Positions 1-7,494 of a DNA stretch of 64,000 nucleotides are shown in pieces. The notes under the pieces are model-generated. The model did no database searches. It saw nothing but the letters and a program-made list of their open reading frames with translations, and was not told where the DNA came from. The stretch's first letter is position 1; each line of letters opens with the position of its first letter. Origin of the DNA: an uncultured Ruminococcus sp. (lineage in GTDB: Bacteria > Bacillota > Clostridia > Oscillospirales > Ruminococcaceae); assembly GCA_910577575.1 (NCBI GenBank), contig CAJTOG010000001.1:211526-275525 (forward strand). The letters are read 5' to 3'. The position numbers and the translations under genes are program-made.

Positions 1-1
1 T

Positions 2-889
2 GAAGAACTTGACCCGTCGGCAGCTTACATCGGTACAGACCTTGAACCGCTTGATGCTTTTGAAAGACAGCTCAAACGCTATAATATTAAGGTAAATGGT
101 GAAAACTGCGACAGGGTTGAAAAATTTTTCAATACAACGGATACAGCAGTACTTTTCCCTGAATATGTAAAAAGATGTATTTCAAAGGGCTTTGATGAAA
201 CAGTTCTTTCATCAGTTACAGCAGCTCAGACAATATGTGAAAGCAGTCAGTATCTTGGTTGTACAATGATTGACAATGCTGAATATGAGACAACTGCACA
301 GGCAGCTTCTTTTCCTGTTGCAGATGTAAGAGAGGGTACAACAGCTGTTTCACTTGAAAAATTCGGCAGGGTAATAAACGCATCATATGAGGCGATAAGA
401 AAACAGCGCCTTGAAGTTTTCGGAGTAATGTTAAGAAGTATCGGTGTAAAACTTGCATTGTCAGTAGTAAGGAAAGCAATGGCAGTACTTGCAAGGGATG
501 CACAAAGCATTACAGTTTCATCTCTCACTTATTCGAGTCTTGCAGAGCTTTATGGCAGCTTTGACTGTTTTGATATGACAACAATTATTGCAAATCCGGC
601 GGCTGCATCTGTAATTGCAGCAATGGAACAGCTTTCTGATACAAGAAAAGATGCCGACGGAAAGCTCATACTTCCATTCGGTTCAGAATTAGTTAAAACA
701 TCTGCCGTTGATGAAAATATAATTATTGGTATTGACAGAAATTATGCACTTGAATTTATTACAAGTTCCGGACTTGTTCTTGAAACAGATAAACTTATTG
801 ACAGACAGCTTGACCAGATTACAGTATCAATAAGCTGTGGATTCAGAAAGATTATACCGGAAGCTGTAAAGAAAATTACAATTTCATAA
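2..889 (+). CDS. Phage major capsid-like protein (5' end outside window)
   Basis: The frame is open from base 2 to the stop at 887-889, so the start lies left of the window and at least 295 residues are present. The C-terminal half reads like an HK97-fold capsid: a stretch about getting 'IIANPAAASVI', then a loop, then 'GIDRNYALEFI' and 'GLVLETDKLIDRQ' followed by a basic end, which is the usual ending of phage capsid proteins where the P-domain strand and last strand occur. It would form the shell. It is followed by a prohead protease-like gene and small head/tail-like genes. An internal ATG at 266 is not needed as a start because coding-like sequence continues upstream. Family assignment is by pattern only. 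Confidence 0.65.
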   Translation, partial: EELDPSAAYIGTDLEPLDAFERQLKRYNIKVNGENCDRVEKFFNTTDTAVLFPEYVKRCISKGFDETVLSSVTAAQTICESSQYLGCTMIDNAEYETTAQAASFPVADVREGTTAVSLEKFGRVINASYEAIRKQRLEVFGVMLRSIGVKLALSVVRKAMAVLARDAQSITVSSLTYSSLAELYGSFDCFDMTTIIANPAAASVIAAMEQLSDTRKDADGKLILPFGSELVKTSAVDENIIIGIDRNYALEFITSSGLVLETDKLIDRQLDQITVSISCGFRKIIPEAVKKITIS

Positions 890-909
890 GCAAAAAAATG
901 TGCTTTATG

Positions 910-929
910 CCTCCCCGATTATGGGGAGG
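910..929 (+). promoter_or_regulatory. Intergenic hairpin between capsid-like and protease-like genes
   Basis: A perfect 7-bp stem (CCTCCCC / GGGGAGG) with a 6-nt loop lies 20 bases after the capsid stop. No U-run follows, so it is not a standard terminator; it may limit read-through or protect the capsid mRNA 3' end. Confidence 0.5.
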
Positions 930-965
930 ATATAAAGTGAAAAAAATATAAACAGGAGTATGATT

Positions 966-1793
966 ATGAATAAGGAAATTCTTGATAAAATAAATAAATT
1001 TACAAGACGTGAATTCAGTGAAGAAGAAATATATGTTTTTTCTGTTATTCTGTGTGATAATGATATAGACCGTGATTATGAATGTTTTTCAGATAAGGCA
1101 CTTGAACAGCTGAAAGAGCTTTTTATTGGGAAAACAGGTATTTTTGACCACAATGCAAGTACTTCAAATCAGAATGCACGTATATTTGAAACTGAAATTA
1201 TTGTTGACGATGAACGCAGAACCGGAAACGGCAGTATATACAAATATCTCAAAGCATCAGCATATATGGTTCGTACTGATGAAAATAAAAATCTCATTGC
1301 TGAGATTGACGGCGGAATAAAAAAGGAAGTAAGCATATCATGTTCGGCAAGTAAGCGTATATGTTCTGTCTGTGGAATTGATAAGGCTAAGACTGGCTGT
1401 AATCATACAAAGGGGAAAATATTTGACGGGAAATTATGTTATGTTATTCTTGATGACATATCTGATGCTTATGAATGGAGTTTTGTAGCAGTACCTGCTC
1501 AGGTCAATGCAGGAGTTACCAAGAAATTCAGTGAAGAATCATCTTTTAAGTTGCCTGTTATTGCAGATACAAATAAAGATAATGAAAAGCTCCGTTTTGA
1601 AATTCGTCGTCTTGCATTTTTCAAGGGAGGCAGGACTGCTGCCGAATCAGCTGCACTTTCAGCAAAGTCCATGAATACATCGCAGCTTCTTAATCTCAAA
1701 AAAATGTATGAGCATATTTTGGGGAGAAGAAGTACTGAAATTCAGCTTAAGCCTGAGTCAGAAAAAAAGCAGACGGAATCATATAAAGTCTGA
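966..1793 (+). CDS. Phage prohead-protease-like protein with a zinc-ribbon-like insert
   Basis: About 275 residues. The pattern of an early 'FSVILCDNDIDRD' strand, a His in 'GIFDHNAS', 'KKEVSISCSAS' with a candidate nucleophile Ser, and 'YEWSFVAVPAQ' matches caudoviral prohead maturation proteases of the herpesvirus-assemblin type. Between these lies CxxC...CxH (around residues 136-149), a possible small zinc site. The protease would trim the scaffold or capsid during shell assembly. The ATG at 966 is preferred over 960 because the AGGAG at 954-958 is then 7 bases away. It lies after the capsid gene, whereas most phages place it before. Function is inferred from motifs. Confidence 0.55.
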   Translation: MNKEILDKINKFTRREFSEEEIYVFSVILCDNDIDRDYECFSDKALEQLKELFIGKTGIFDHNASTSNQNARIFETEIIVDDERRTGNGSIYKYLKASAYMVRTDENKNLIAEIDGGIKKEVSISCSASKRICSVCGIDKAKTGCNHTKGKIFDGKLCYVILDDISDAYEWSFVAVPAQVNAGVTKKFSEESSFKLPVIADTNKDNEKLRFEIRRLAFFKGGRTAAESAALSAKSMNTSQLLNLKKMYEHILGRRSTEIQLKPESEKKQTESYKV

Positions 1794-1808
1794 CAGAGGT
1801 GATAAAGT

Positions 1809-2177
1809 ATGGATATAAATATAGATTCAATATGTTCACTGTTCAGATTTTTTTCAGGAGAAGATTCGGAAGAAAACAAGAATTTTATTATTCTTGCAAA
1901 AAAAGAAACTGAAAGAATGCTGCTTCCTGATGTTCAGGAAGATGAAAGAATAAATTTTCTTTGTGCAGCAATAGCCAATTATCGTTATCAGCAGGCAAAA
2001 GCGGCTTCAGATGCTTGTGAATATACTTATACAGGTAAAATGAATTCAAATAAAAAGAATAATATACTTGTTTTTGCTGAAAGTATGCTAAGGGATTATT
2101 ATCAGCTTTGCAGTGATATTATAAAACCGCAGAATTTTGTGTTTATGGGTTTTTCATCGTCTGATGAAACTGAATAA
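1809..2177 (+). CDS. Small protein, possibly phage head-tail connector
   Basis: 122 residues, acidic, mostly helical by composition. The segment 'ERINFLCAAIANYRYQQAKAA' resembles the small helical adaptor proteins that follow capsid genes in tailed phages, and its place between a protease-like and tail-like gene supports this. No catalytic motif is visible. Preceded by GAGGTGA at 1796-1802. Could also be an unrelated regulator; assignment rests mainly on context. Confidence 0.4.
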   Translation: MDINIDSICSLFRFFSGEDSEENKNFIILAKKETERMLLPDVQEDERINFLCAAIANYRYQQAKAASDACEYTYTGKMNSNKKNNILVFAESMLRDYYQLCSDIIKPQNFVFMGFSSSDETE

Positions 2178-2202
2178 TTTAAAAAAAGCGGAGTAACTGA
2201 AA

Positions 2203-2610
2203 ATGATGGATATTATTAACAGAATAAAGCAGGAGCTTACCAAAAACGGTACAGAGGATGTTTACAGTGCATTTGATGCTATACCTGTTTCATCAAAGGG
2301 AAATTTCTTTACCATTATCGGTTTCAGGAATTTTGAATCTCTTACCCCAATATATTCGCAGTATACAATTTATATACCATTTAGGGCAGAACTTGAGATT
2401 ACTGTAACAGCTCCGAAGAATGTAACGATGGAGGAGATTTATAATTATTATGAAATAAAGATAGGGAAAATAATTGACAGTATTTGTGGTCTTACAAACA
2501 ATATCTGCCGTATGTCTGTAAAGCCGGATAACAGTATAAATGGATTTATTCTTTCAGTTGGTCTTTCTCTGGAAGGAATGAAGAAAATCGAGAGAGAAAC
2601 GGAGATATAG
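2203..2610 (+). CDS. Phage-like small structural protein (tail completion type)
   Basis: 135 residues, mixed alpha/beta: an N-terminal helix (DIINRIKQEL), then strands including 'TIYIPFRAELEITVTAP', then a helix and closing strands. This is the size and position of tail-terminator or minor tail proteins. Two adjacent ATGs (2203, 2206) follow a GGAG at 2189-2192; either could be used. The stop TAG abuts the next gene, so the genes are probably co-translated. Not recognised by any clear motif. Confidence 0.4.
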   Translation: MMDIINRIKQELTKNGTEDVYSAFDAIPVSSKGNFFTIIGFRNFESLTPIYSQYTIYIPFRAELEITVTAPKNVTMEEIYNYYEIKIGKIIDSICGLTNNICRMSVKPDNSINGFILSVGLSLEGMKKIERETEI

Positions 2611-2612
2611 TG

Positions 2613-2996
2613 ATGGAGATTTTTAATCAGGAAGCTATACTTGTCAAAATAGGTTTTATGAATCTTTACTGTGAGAGTTTCAAAATAGAGGCAATGACTT
2701 CACTTACTGAACAGCCGACAATTAGCGGTAAAAGCCGGATAACAAATAAATTCAAAAAGGCAACAAAGCTTACATTTAGGGGAAGAGTTTATGATGAGGG
2801 TAATCCGATGTATTTTATTGCTATTGCGAATAATTATGTCAGTTCAAATGTATCAGAAGTAAAATATAGGAATATTAATCTGACTAACTGTATAATAACC
2901 GGATTTTCTGCTGAGGAATCAGGCAATGGGATTTTAAGCGTTACAATTACCTTAACAACAAATGACATAATAAATTATAAACCGGAGGAACAATAA
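2613..2996 (+). CDS. Phage-like tail protein
   Basis: 127 residues, beta-rich, with strands such as 'KLTFRGRVYDEG' and 'NGILSVTITLTTND', the style of small tail-tube or minor tail proteins. A GTG at 2610 is possible, but the ATG at 2613 has GGAG (2601-2604) at a normal distance of 8 bases. The stop at 2994-2996 touches the ATG of the next gene. No tape-measure gene follows, which is unusual if this were part of a functional tail operon. Confidence 0.4.
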   Translation: MEIFNQEAILVKIGFMNLYCESFKIEAMTSLTEQPTISGKSRITNKFKKATKLTFRGRVYDEGNPMYFIAIANNYVSSNVSEVKYRNINLTNCIITGFSAEESGNGILSVTITLTTNDIINYKPEEQ

Positions 2997-3941
2997 ATGT
3001 TGGGATTAACATTTCTGCTTTTCAAGCGTCCTGATAATACTGAAAGCCGGGCAAATGTTATTTTTAATTTTCAGTTTGTAAAGGAGGCCTATACACCATA
3101 TACTAAAATGAATGCGGTTTTTGCAGTTGAGGAGAATCCCTTTATCCCATTAAGTTTACCTTATGAGTATTCAGAGGTGTTTCTGAATGTCGGTGGCTGC
3201 AATGTGCATCATGGTATAATAGATTCTTTTAAAATAGTAACAGAGCATGGAGTAAAGAAGGGAATTATCACATCAAGGGGTTTTACGTCACTTCTTCTTG
3301 ACAATCAGCTTGAACCGGGTCTTTATATGAATATGTCAATAGACAAACTTATAGATGAATATTATCATATTCCATATGTAACTCATGAAAAAGGAGAAAC
3401 AGAAAATTATATTTATATAAAAAGAGGAACATCAATGTGGGATGCAGTGGTAAGTCTTGCATATAAGCTTTATAATACATATCCCTATATAAATGGGCAG
3501 AATAAGATAATGCTTATGGCAGGTACACCTAAAAAGGAACTTGTATTGAATGATGACAGTCTTCTGAATTATGGAACTGAAGTAAATACAAGACGGTTTG
3601 TGAGTGATTTTCATATGGAAGATATTGACGGAATATATGGAAATTTTGACTTTCATAATTTACAGGCAGAGGAAAAGAATATAGTAAGAAACAAATATTT
3701 TGATTTTGACAGGCGTTTTTTTTATGAGCCTGAAAAAGCTTCTCAATTTCGTAATGATATAGCAATGCGGAGCTGGAAAAGAACTTTCTGTACTTATATC
3801 GGTTACAATAACGAAGATTTATATGATACTGTTTCATTTAACGGTATAGTAAACAGGCGGATAAAATCAATAAAAATAACAGGTGACAGAAAAGGCATAC
3901 AGACTGAATTGAGTGTATATGATGATGGTTTCATGCAGTAA
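2997..3941 (+). CDS. Phage baseplate hub / late-control-like protein
   Basis: 314 residues. The course of the protein, with an N-terminal beta domain, 'GIIDSFKIVTEHGVKKGIITSRGF' in the first third, a central 'SMWDAVVSLAYKLYNTYPYINGQNKI' segment and a closing strand 'IKSIKITGDRKGIQTELSVYDDG', matches hub proteins of contractile tails and tailocins (gpD or XkdQ-like). It would sit at the tail tip. It ends the structural run; a 52-base gap then leads to feoA on the same strand. Fold assignment is inferred and needs profile comparison. Confidence 0.5.
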   Translation: MLGLTFLLFKRPDNTESRANVIFNFQFVKEAYTPYTKMNAVFAVEENPFIPLSLPYEYSEVFLNVGGCNVHHGIIDSFKIVTEHGVKKGIITSRGFTSLLLDNQLEPGLYMNMSIDKLIDEYYHIPYVTHEKGETENYIYIKRGTSMWDAVVSLAYKLYNTYPYINGQNKIMLMAGTPKKELVLNDDSLLNYGTEVNTRRFVSDFHMEDIDGIYGNFDFHNLQAEEKNIVRNKYFDFDRRFFYEPEKASQFRNDIAMRSWKRTFCTYIGYNNEDLYDTVSFNGIVNRRIKSIKITGDRKGIQTELSVYDDGFMQ

Positions 3942-3993
3942 CGGATTTGTTTGTTCATGAATATAATAATAAAAAAACTACAATGAGGCAAAT

Positions 3994-4230
3994 ATGAAAC
4001 CTGAAATAAATCTGAGTCAGCTTAAGGAGGGAGAAAGCTGTATAATAAAGAGACTTGAAATGAACGGAGATATGCGTTGCCGTCTCAGTGAGCTTGGTTT
4101 TATAAGCGGAACAAAAATAATTTGTCTGCAAAAGAGCTTTTCAGGTGACCCTACAGCATATTTTGTTAAGGGAGCAGTAATTGCTCTCCGTAAGGCTGAT
4201 ACATCAAAAATAAAAATAGCTGTCCCATAA
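3994..4230 (+). CDS. feoA: FeoA-type ferrous iron transport accessory protein
   Basis: 78 residues, the usual FeoA length, with the SH3-like pattern 'LKEGESCIIKRLE', 'RLSELGFISGTKIICLQ', 'GDPTAYFVKGAVIALRKADTSKI'. FeoA is a small cytosolic protein that supports FeoB ferrous iron uptake. The feoB gene is 57 kb away on the other strand instead of adjacent. This FeoA follows the phage-like genes on the same strand with a short gap, so it may use its own promoter in the AT-rich gap or read-through. The stop codon is inside the loop of the following terminator. Confidence 0.85.
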   Translation: MKPEINLSQLKEGESCIIKRLEMNGDMRCRLSELGFISGTKIICLQKSFSGDPTAYFVKGAVIALRKADTSKIKIAVP

Positions 4231-4245
4231 GAGACAGCTATTTTT
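4212..4245. terminator. Bidirectional rho-independent terminator
   Basis: A 13-bp perfect inverted repeat (AAAAATAGCTGTC and its complement) with an 8-nt loop gives U-rich tails on both strands. It ends feoA (+) and the DAK2-domain gene (-); the feoA stop codon is in the loop. Confidence 0.9.
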
Positions 4246-4246
4246 A

Positions 4247-5899
4247 TTATTCAACTGAAATAATGTAGTAATATACAGGTTGACCTCCATTAATCAGCAT
4301 GATTTCAATTTTGTCATTGAGCTTTGAAAGAAGAGTTTGCTGAAGTAATTCGGCTGTTTCCTCTGTAACATCAGAACCATAGATTATAGTGACGTAATTT
4401 GCACCGCTTCTGGCAAGTTTTTTAGTAAGTTTGAAGGCAGCCTTATTTATATCCTTGTCGGTAAATGAAAGCTTGCCGTTATCAAGGGCGAGAATTTCTC
4501 CTTCTTTAATAGAATGGCCCTCAAATTCGGAATCACGTGCAGCAAAGGTTATAAGACCTGTTGAAACTTTTTCAAATGCCTTTGTCATATTTATTCTGTT
4601 TTCTGAAAGACCCGAATACTCATCAAATGCCATCATGGCAGCTATACCCTGCGGAATAGTTCTTGTTTGAAGAACGCATACATTTTTACTGGTAAGTTTG
4701 ACAGCCTGTTCGGCAGCCATAATAATGTTTTTGTTATTGGGGAGAATAAAAACGGTTTTTGCAGGAGTAGCAAGAATAGCCCTGAGAATATCGTCAGTAG
4801 ACGGATTCATAGTCTGTCCGCCTTTTACAACGAAATCAGCCCCCAAATCATTGAAAAGTGAAACAAGACCATGACCGGCGGCAACAGCAACAAAACCGAA
4901 TTCCTTTTCAGGTTCGGCAGTCTTGAAGCCTGCTTTCAATTCGTTTGCTTCATTTACTTTTTCTTCATGCTGGATACGCATGTTTTCTATTTTTGGACGG
5001 GGATCATTTACAAAACATCCAAATTCAAGAGCTTTCTGAAGTACATTTCCGGGATTGTCAGTATGAACATGAACCTTGATAATTTTTTTATCATCAACAA
5101 CTACAACGCAGTCTCCGACAGTTTCAAGATATGCACGAAGCATGAAAGGGTCAGGGCAATTTTCATGTTTATTCAGCATAAATTCGGTGCAATATGTATA
5201 AGTGATATTATCATCATATTGACTTACAGCAGTTTCAAATGAATCTTCTGAAATATTACTGTCAATTTTTTCAGCCGGAACAGCAATTTCCCCGCCTGCA
5301 AAAATATCACTCATGGCACGGAGAATAATAGTGAATCCCATGCCTCCGGCATCAACAACTCCTGCTTTTTTGAGCTGCGGAAGCATATCAGTAGTTTTTG
5401 CAAGAACAGCTTCTGCTTCATTGCATACATCATTCCAGAAAATAATATCACTGCTCACAGATAAAGCTGATTCTCCGGCTTTTTCAGCAGCAGCTTTTGA
5501 CACTGTAAGTATAGTTCCTTCAGCAGGTTTCATAACTGCCTTATATGCAGCCTGCACGCCTGAATCAAGGGCGTTTGCGAAATCTTCACAGCCAGCTTCT
5601 GAAAGTCCGGAAAGACCTTTTGAGATTCCACGGAAAATAAGTGAGAGTATAACTCCGGAATTTCCTCTTGCACCACGCAAAAGAGCGGAAGCAGTAACAG
5701 AGGCAGCTTCTGAAATTGGTGTAAGGTCGGACATTCTTTTAAGCTCTTCAACAGCATTTCCGATAGTCATGGACATATTAGTCCCTGTATCACCGTCAGG
5801 AACAGGATAAACATTAAGCTCGTCAACTTCACGTTTTCTGTTATTTATAGTAATGGCAGCAGAGATGACAGCATCTCTGAGCATAGCACCGTTAATCAT
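4247..5899 (-). CDS. DAK2-domain fatty-acid-kinase-like protein (FakA/YloV family)
   Basis: About 550 residues. The N-terminal DAK2 kinase domain shows 'PVPDGDTGTNM' (residues 32-42), the Mg-ATP binding loop, and 'LRGARGNSGVILS'; a middle domain holds 'CTEFML' and 'VHVHTDNPG'; the C-terminal part is DegV-like ('ILPNNKNI', 'YYYIISVE'). In this family the protein phosphorylates fatty acids bound to a FakB partner. The ATG at 5897-5899 has GGGAGG just upstream; a longer upstream start is poorer. It follows an Asp23-family gene by 42 bases, the yloU-yloV order of Bacillus. No FakB is in the window. Confidence 0.85.
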   Translation of the reverse strand: MINGAMLRDAVISAAITINNRKREVDELNVYPVPDGDTGTNMSMTIGNAVEELKRMSDLTPISEAASVTASALLRGARGNSGVILSLIFRGISKGLSGLSEAGCEDFANALDSGVQAAYKAVMKPAEGTILTVSKAAAEKAGESALSVSSDIIFWNDVCNEAEAVLAKTTDMLPQLKKAGVVDAGGMGFTIILRAMSDIFAGGEIAVPAEKIDSNISEDSFETAVSQYDDNITYTYCTEFMLNKHENCPDPFMLRAYLETVGDCVVVVDDKKIIKVHVHTDNPGNVLQKALEFGCFVNDPRPKIENMRIQHEEKVNEANELKAGFKTAEPEKEFGFVAVAAGHGLVSLFNDLGADFVVKGGQTMNPSTDDILRAILATPAKTVFILPNNKNIIMAAEQAVKLTSKNVCVLQTRTIPQGIAAMMAFDEYSGLSENRINMTKAFEKVSTGLITFAARDSEFEGHSIKEGEILALDNGKLSFTDKDINKAAFKLTKKLARSGANYVTIIYGSDVTEETAELLQQTLLSKLNDKIEIMLINGGQPVYYYIISVE

Positions 5900-5941
5900 A
5901 AAACCTCCCGAATTATTTATAATCAAAGATAATAAAACAGT

Positions 5942-6298
5942 TTAACAATTCATATCATCAACATAGACATTTATTTTATTTACATTTATGCCGACAGTGT
6001 CTTCGACTGTAAAAGTAACTTTATGGGTAATGCTTTTTACAGCAGCAGAAATATTAGTGCCATAAGTGACTTTGATATGCAAATCGACAGAAAGGCTTCC
6101 GTTTTTATCTATGTGGACGGCAACACCTTTGCTTTTGCAGAATCTTTCTCCTGTAAGAGCAGAAACAGCTGAACGGAATGCAGTTATACTGCTGACATCT
6201 GCAACGCCAAAACAACTGCATACAGCATTGCGGATAAGTTCAGTAAGACATTTTTCAGAAACGGAAATTTTACCGATATGATTTTCAATAGTGACCAT
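5942..6298 (-). CDS. Asp23/Gls24 family protein (YloU-like)
   Basis: 118 residues. 'GKISVSEKCLTELIRNAV', 'GVADVSS' and 'LHIKVTYGTNISAAVKSITHKV' are the usual Asp23/Gls24 segments; Cys occurs at the very C-terminus. These are small envelope-associated proteins of Firmicutes with unclear molecular role. Start ATG 6296-6298 follows AAGGAAG. It is co-oriented with and just before the DAK2 gene, and a promoter candidate lies at 6330-6358. Confidence 0.85.
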   Translation of the reverse strand: MVTIENHIGKISVSEKCLTELIRNAVCSCFGVADVSSITAFRSAVSALTGERFCKSKGVAVHIDKNGSLSVDLHIKVTYGTNISAAVKSITHKVTFTVEDTVGINVNKINVYVDDMNC

Positions 6299-6329
6299 AA
6301 AGCACACTTCCTTTTACAAATATATTTTA

Positions 6330-6358
6330 TTATATCATATAATTTTATGATTTACAAT
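6330..6358 (-). promoter_or_regulatory. Sigma-A-type promoter for the Asp23-DAK2 unit
   Basis: On the minus strand, TTGTAA, a 17-bp spacer and TATAAT precede the Asp23 gene by about 30 bases. Confidence 0.55.
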
Positions 6359-6439
6359 AGCTAATTATAATTTTTTATTCTGTTTCTTAATAAATATTAT
6401 TATTCATTTGTATAAAGTATCATATTCAGCGTCATAGTA

Positions 6440-6690
6440 TTATATATTGTTGATTTTTATCAAATCTGAATATTTTTTATAATTATCAGGGTCAAATTTC
6501 TCATAGTTAAAAAGCGGGCTGTCTGCAATATCAGCTTCAGCATGACACTGTATTTTCCATATATATTCTGAATTTACAAATGTCTACATAATAAAAGCCA
6601 TATTGAATTTTACATTTTATTGTATATAAAATCAGATTGTCCTTGCTGTCAAGATATTTTATATCACGCAGTGTTTCATAAATGTTATTT
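6440..6690 (-). pseudogene. Frameshifted remnant of a small unknown protein
   Basis: The 384-base gap between the methyltransferase and Asp23 genes is not empty. On the minus strand one frame reads 'NIYETLRDIKYLDSKDNLI' and on to 'GFYYVD', then stops; another frame takes over with 'NSEYIWKIQCHAEADIADSP' followed by 'FNYEKFDPDNYKKYSDLIK' and a stop at 6440-6442. One shift near 6560-6580 would join them to about 80 residues. No start codon is left, so this looks like the end of a decayed gene. Family not recognised. Confidence 0.4.
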
Positions 6691-6691
6691 T

Positions 6692-7477
6692 TTATTTCTT
6701 TTTAAGTTCAGCAACAGCACCATAATGTAAAATTTCAAATTCAGCAGGAGCAATTTCAGCAAGTAATTTTTTGTGTTCTTCCTCCCACATGGCAATTTCC
6801 GGTTCTGTAAGCGATGCTCCGATTCCACGGCAGGCTTTGATGCGTCCATGCCAGCTATCACGGGTGAAGGAGATTTTTATGGGGTATTCCTCATGATAGA
6901 CAAGACTGAATTTTTCTTTATAACAGTCCGGTATGGCAATCGGATGGATTGTTTCTCCTGAACCGCTCCATTCAGGATTATATTTCAGTATCAGATTTTC
7001 GCTTGCACCTGCAATTTTATCTTCAAAGGGCAGCCATGCCATATATAAAACAAGAATACTTCCCTTATGTTTAAGCATACGATAAAATCTGGGCATAACA
7101 ACTTCATGGTTAAAGTACCAGAAACATTGACAGGCAGTGATTACATCAAAAGAGTTATCACTGAAATTTATATTTTCAGCAGAAATTGCAAAATATTTAA
7201 TATCCATATTTTTTGATAATAATTCGGCTTGTCTGATTTGATTTTCTGAAATATCTGTAGCTGTCCAATTTGCACCGTAATGATACATATTTCTTGGCAG
7301 AACGCCGGTTCCTGTTCCTATGTCAAGAATATTCTGACCGTTTATACACAGATTGCGGAAAATGATTTTTTCATAAAATTCCGGCGGATATATGTCACGG
7401 AATTTTGCATAATCCAATGATGTTCTTCCCCAGTCAAAAGGTTTTCCGCTGTCTATATTTTTATCAATGATTTTCAA
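6692..7477 (-). CDS. Class I SAM-dependent methyltransferase
   Basis: 261 residues. SAM-binding motif I 'NILDIGTGTGVLP' (about residues 49-61), an acidic end of strand two 'ATDIS', and 'FDVITACQCFWYF' as the post-I/motif II region place it with small-molecule or rRNA-type class I methyltransferases (UbiE/type 11). The N-terminal 'FDWGRTSLDYAKFRDIYPPEFY' is common to this subgroup. The substrate cannot be told. Start ATG 7475-7477 follows GGAGGGG. It lies 17 bases after recG and is likely in the same transcript. Confidence 0.8.
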   Translation of the reverse strand: MKIIDKNIDSGKPFDWGRTSLDYAKFRDIYPPEFYEKIIFRNLCINGQNILDIGTGTGVLPRNMYHYGANWTATDISENQIRQAELLSKNMDIKYFAISAENINFSDNSFDVITACQCFWYFNHEVVMPRFYRMLKHKGSILVLYMAWLPFEDKIAGASENLILKYNPEWSGSGETIHPIAIPDCYKEKFSLVYHEEYPIKISFTRDSWHGRIKACRGIGASLTEPEIAMWEEEHKKLLAEIAPAEFEILHYGAVAELKKK

Positions 7478-7494
7478 TATTACCCCTCCTTGTT

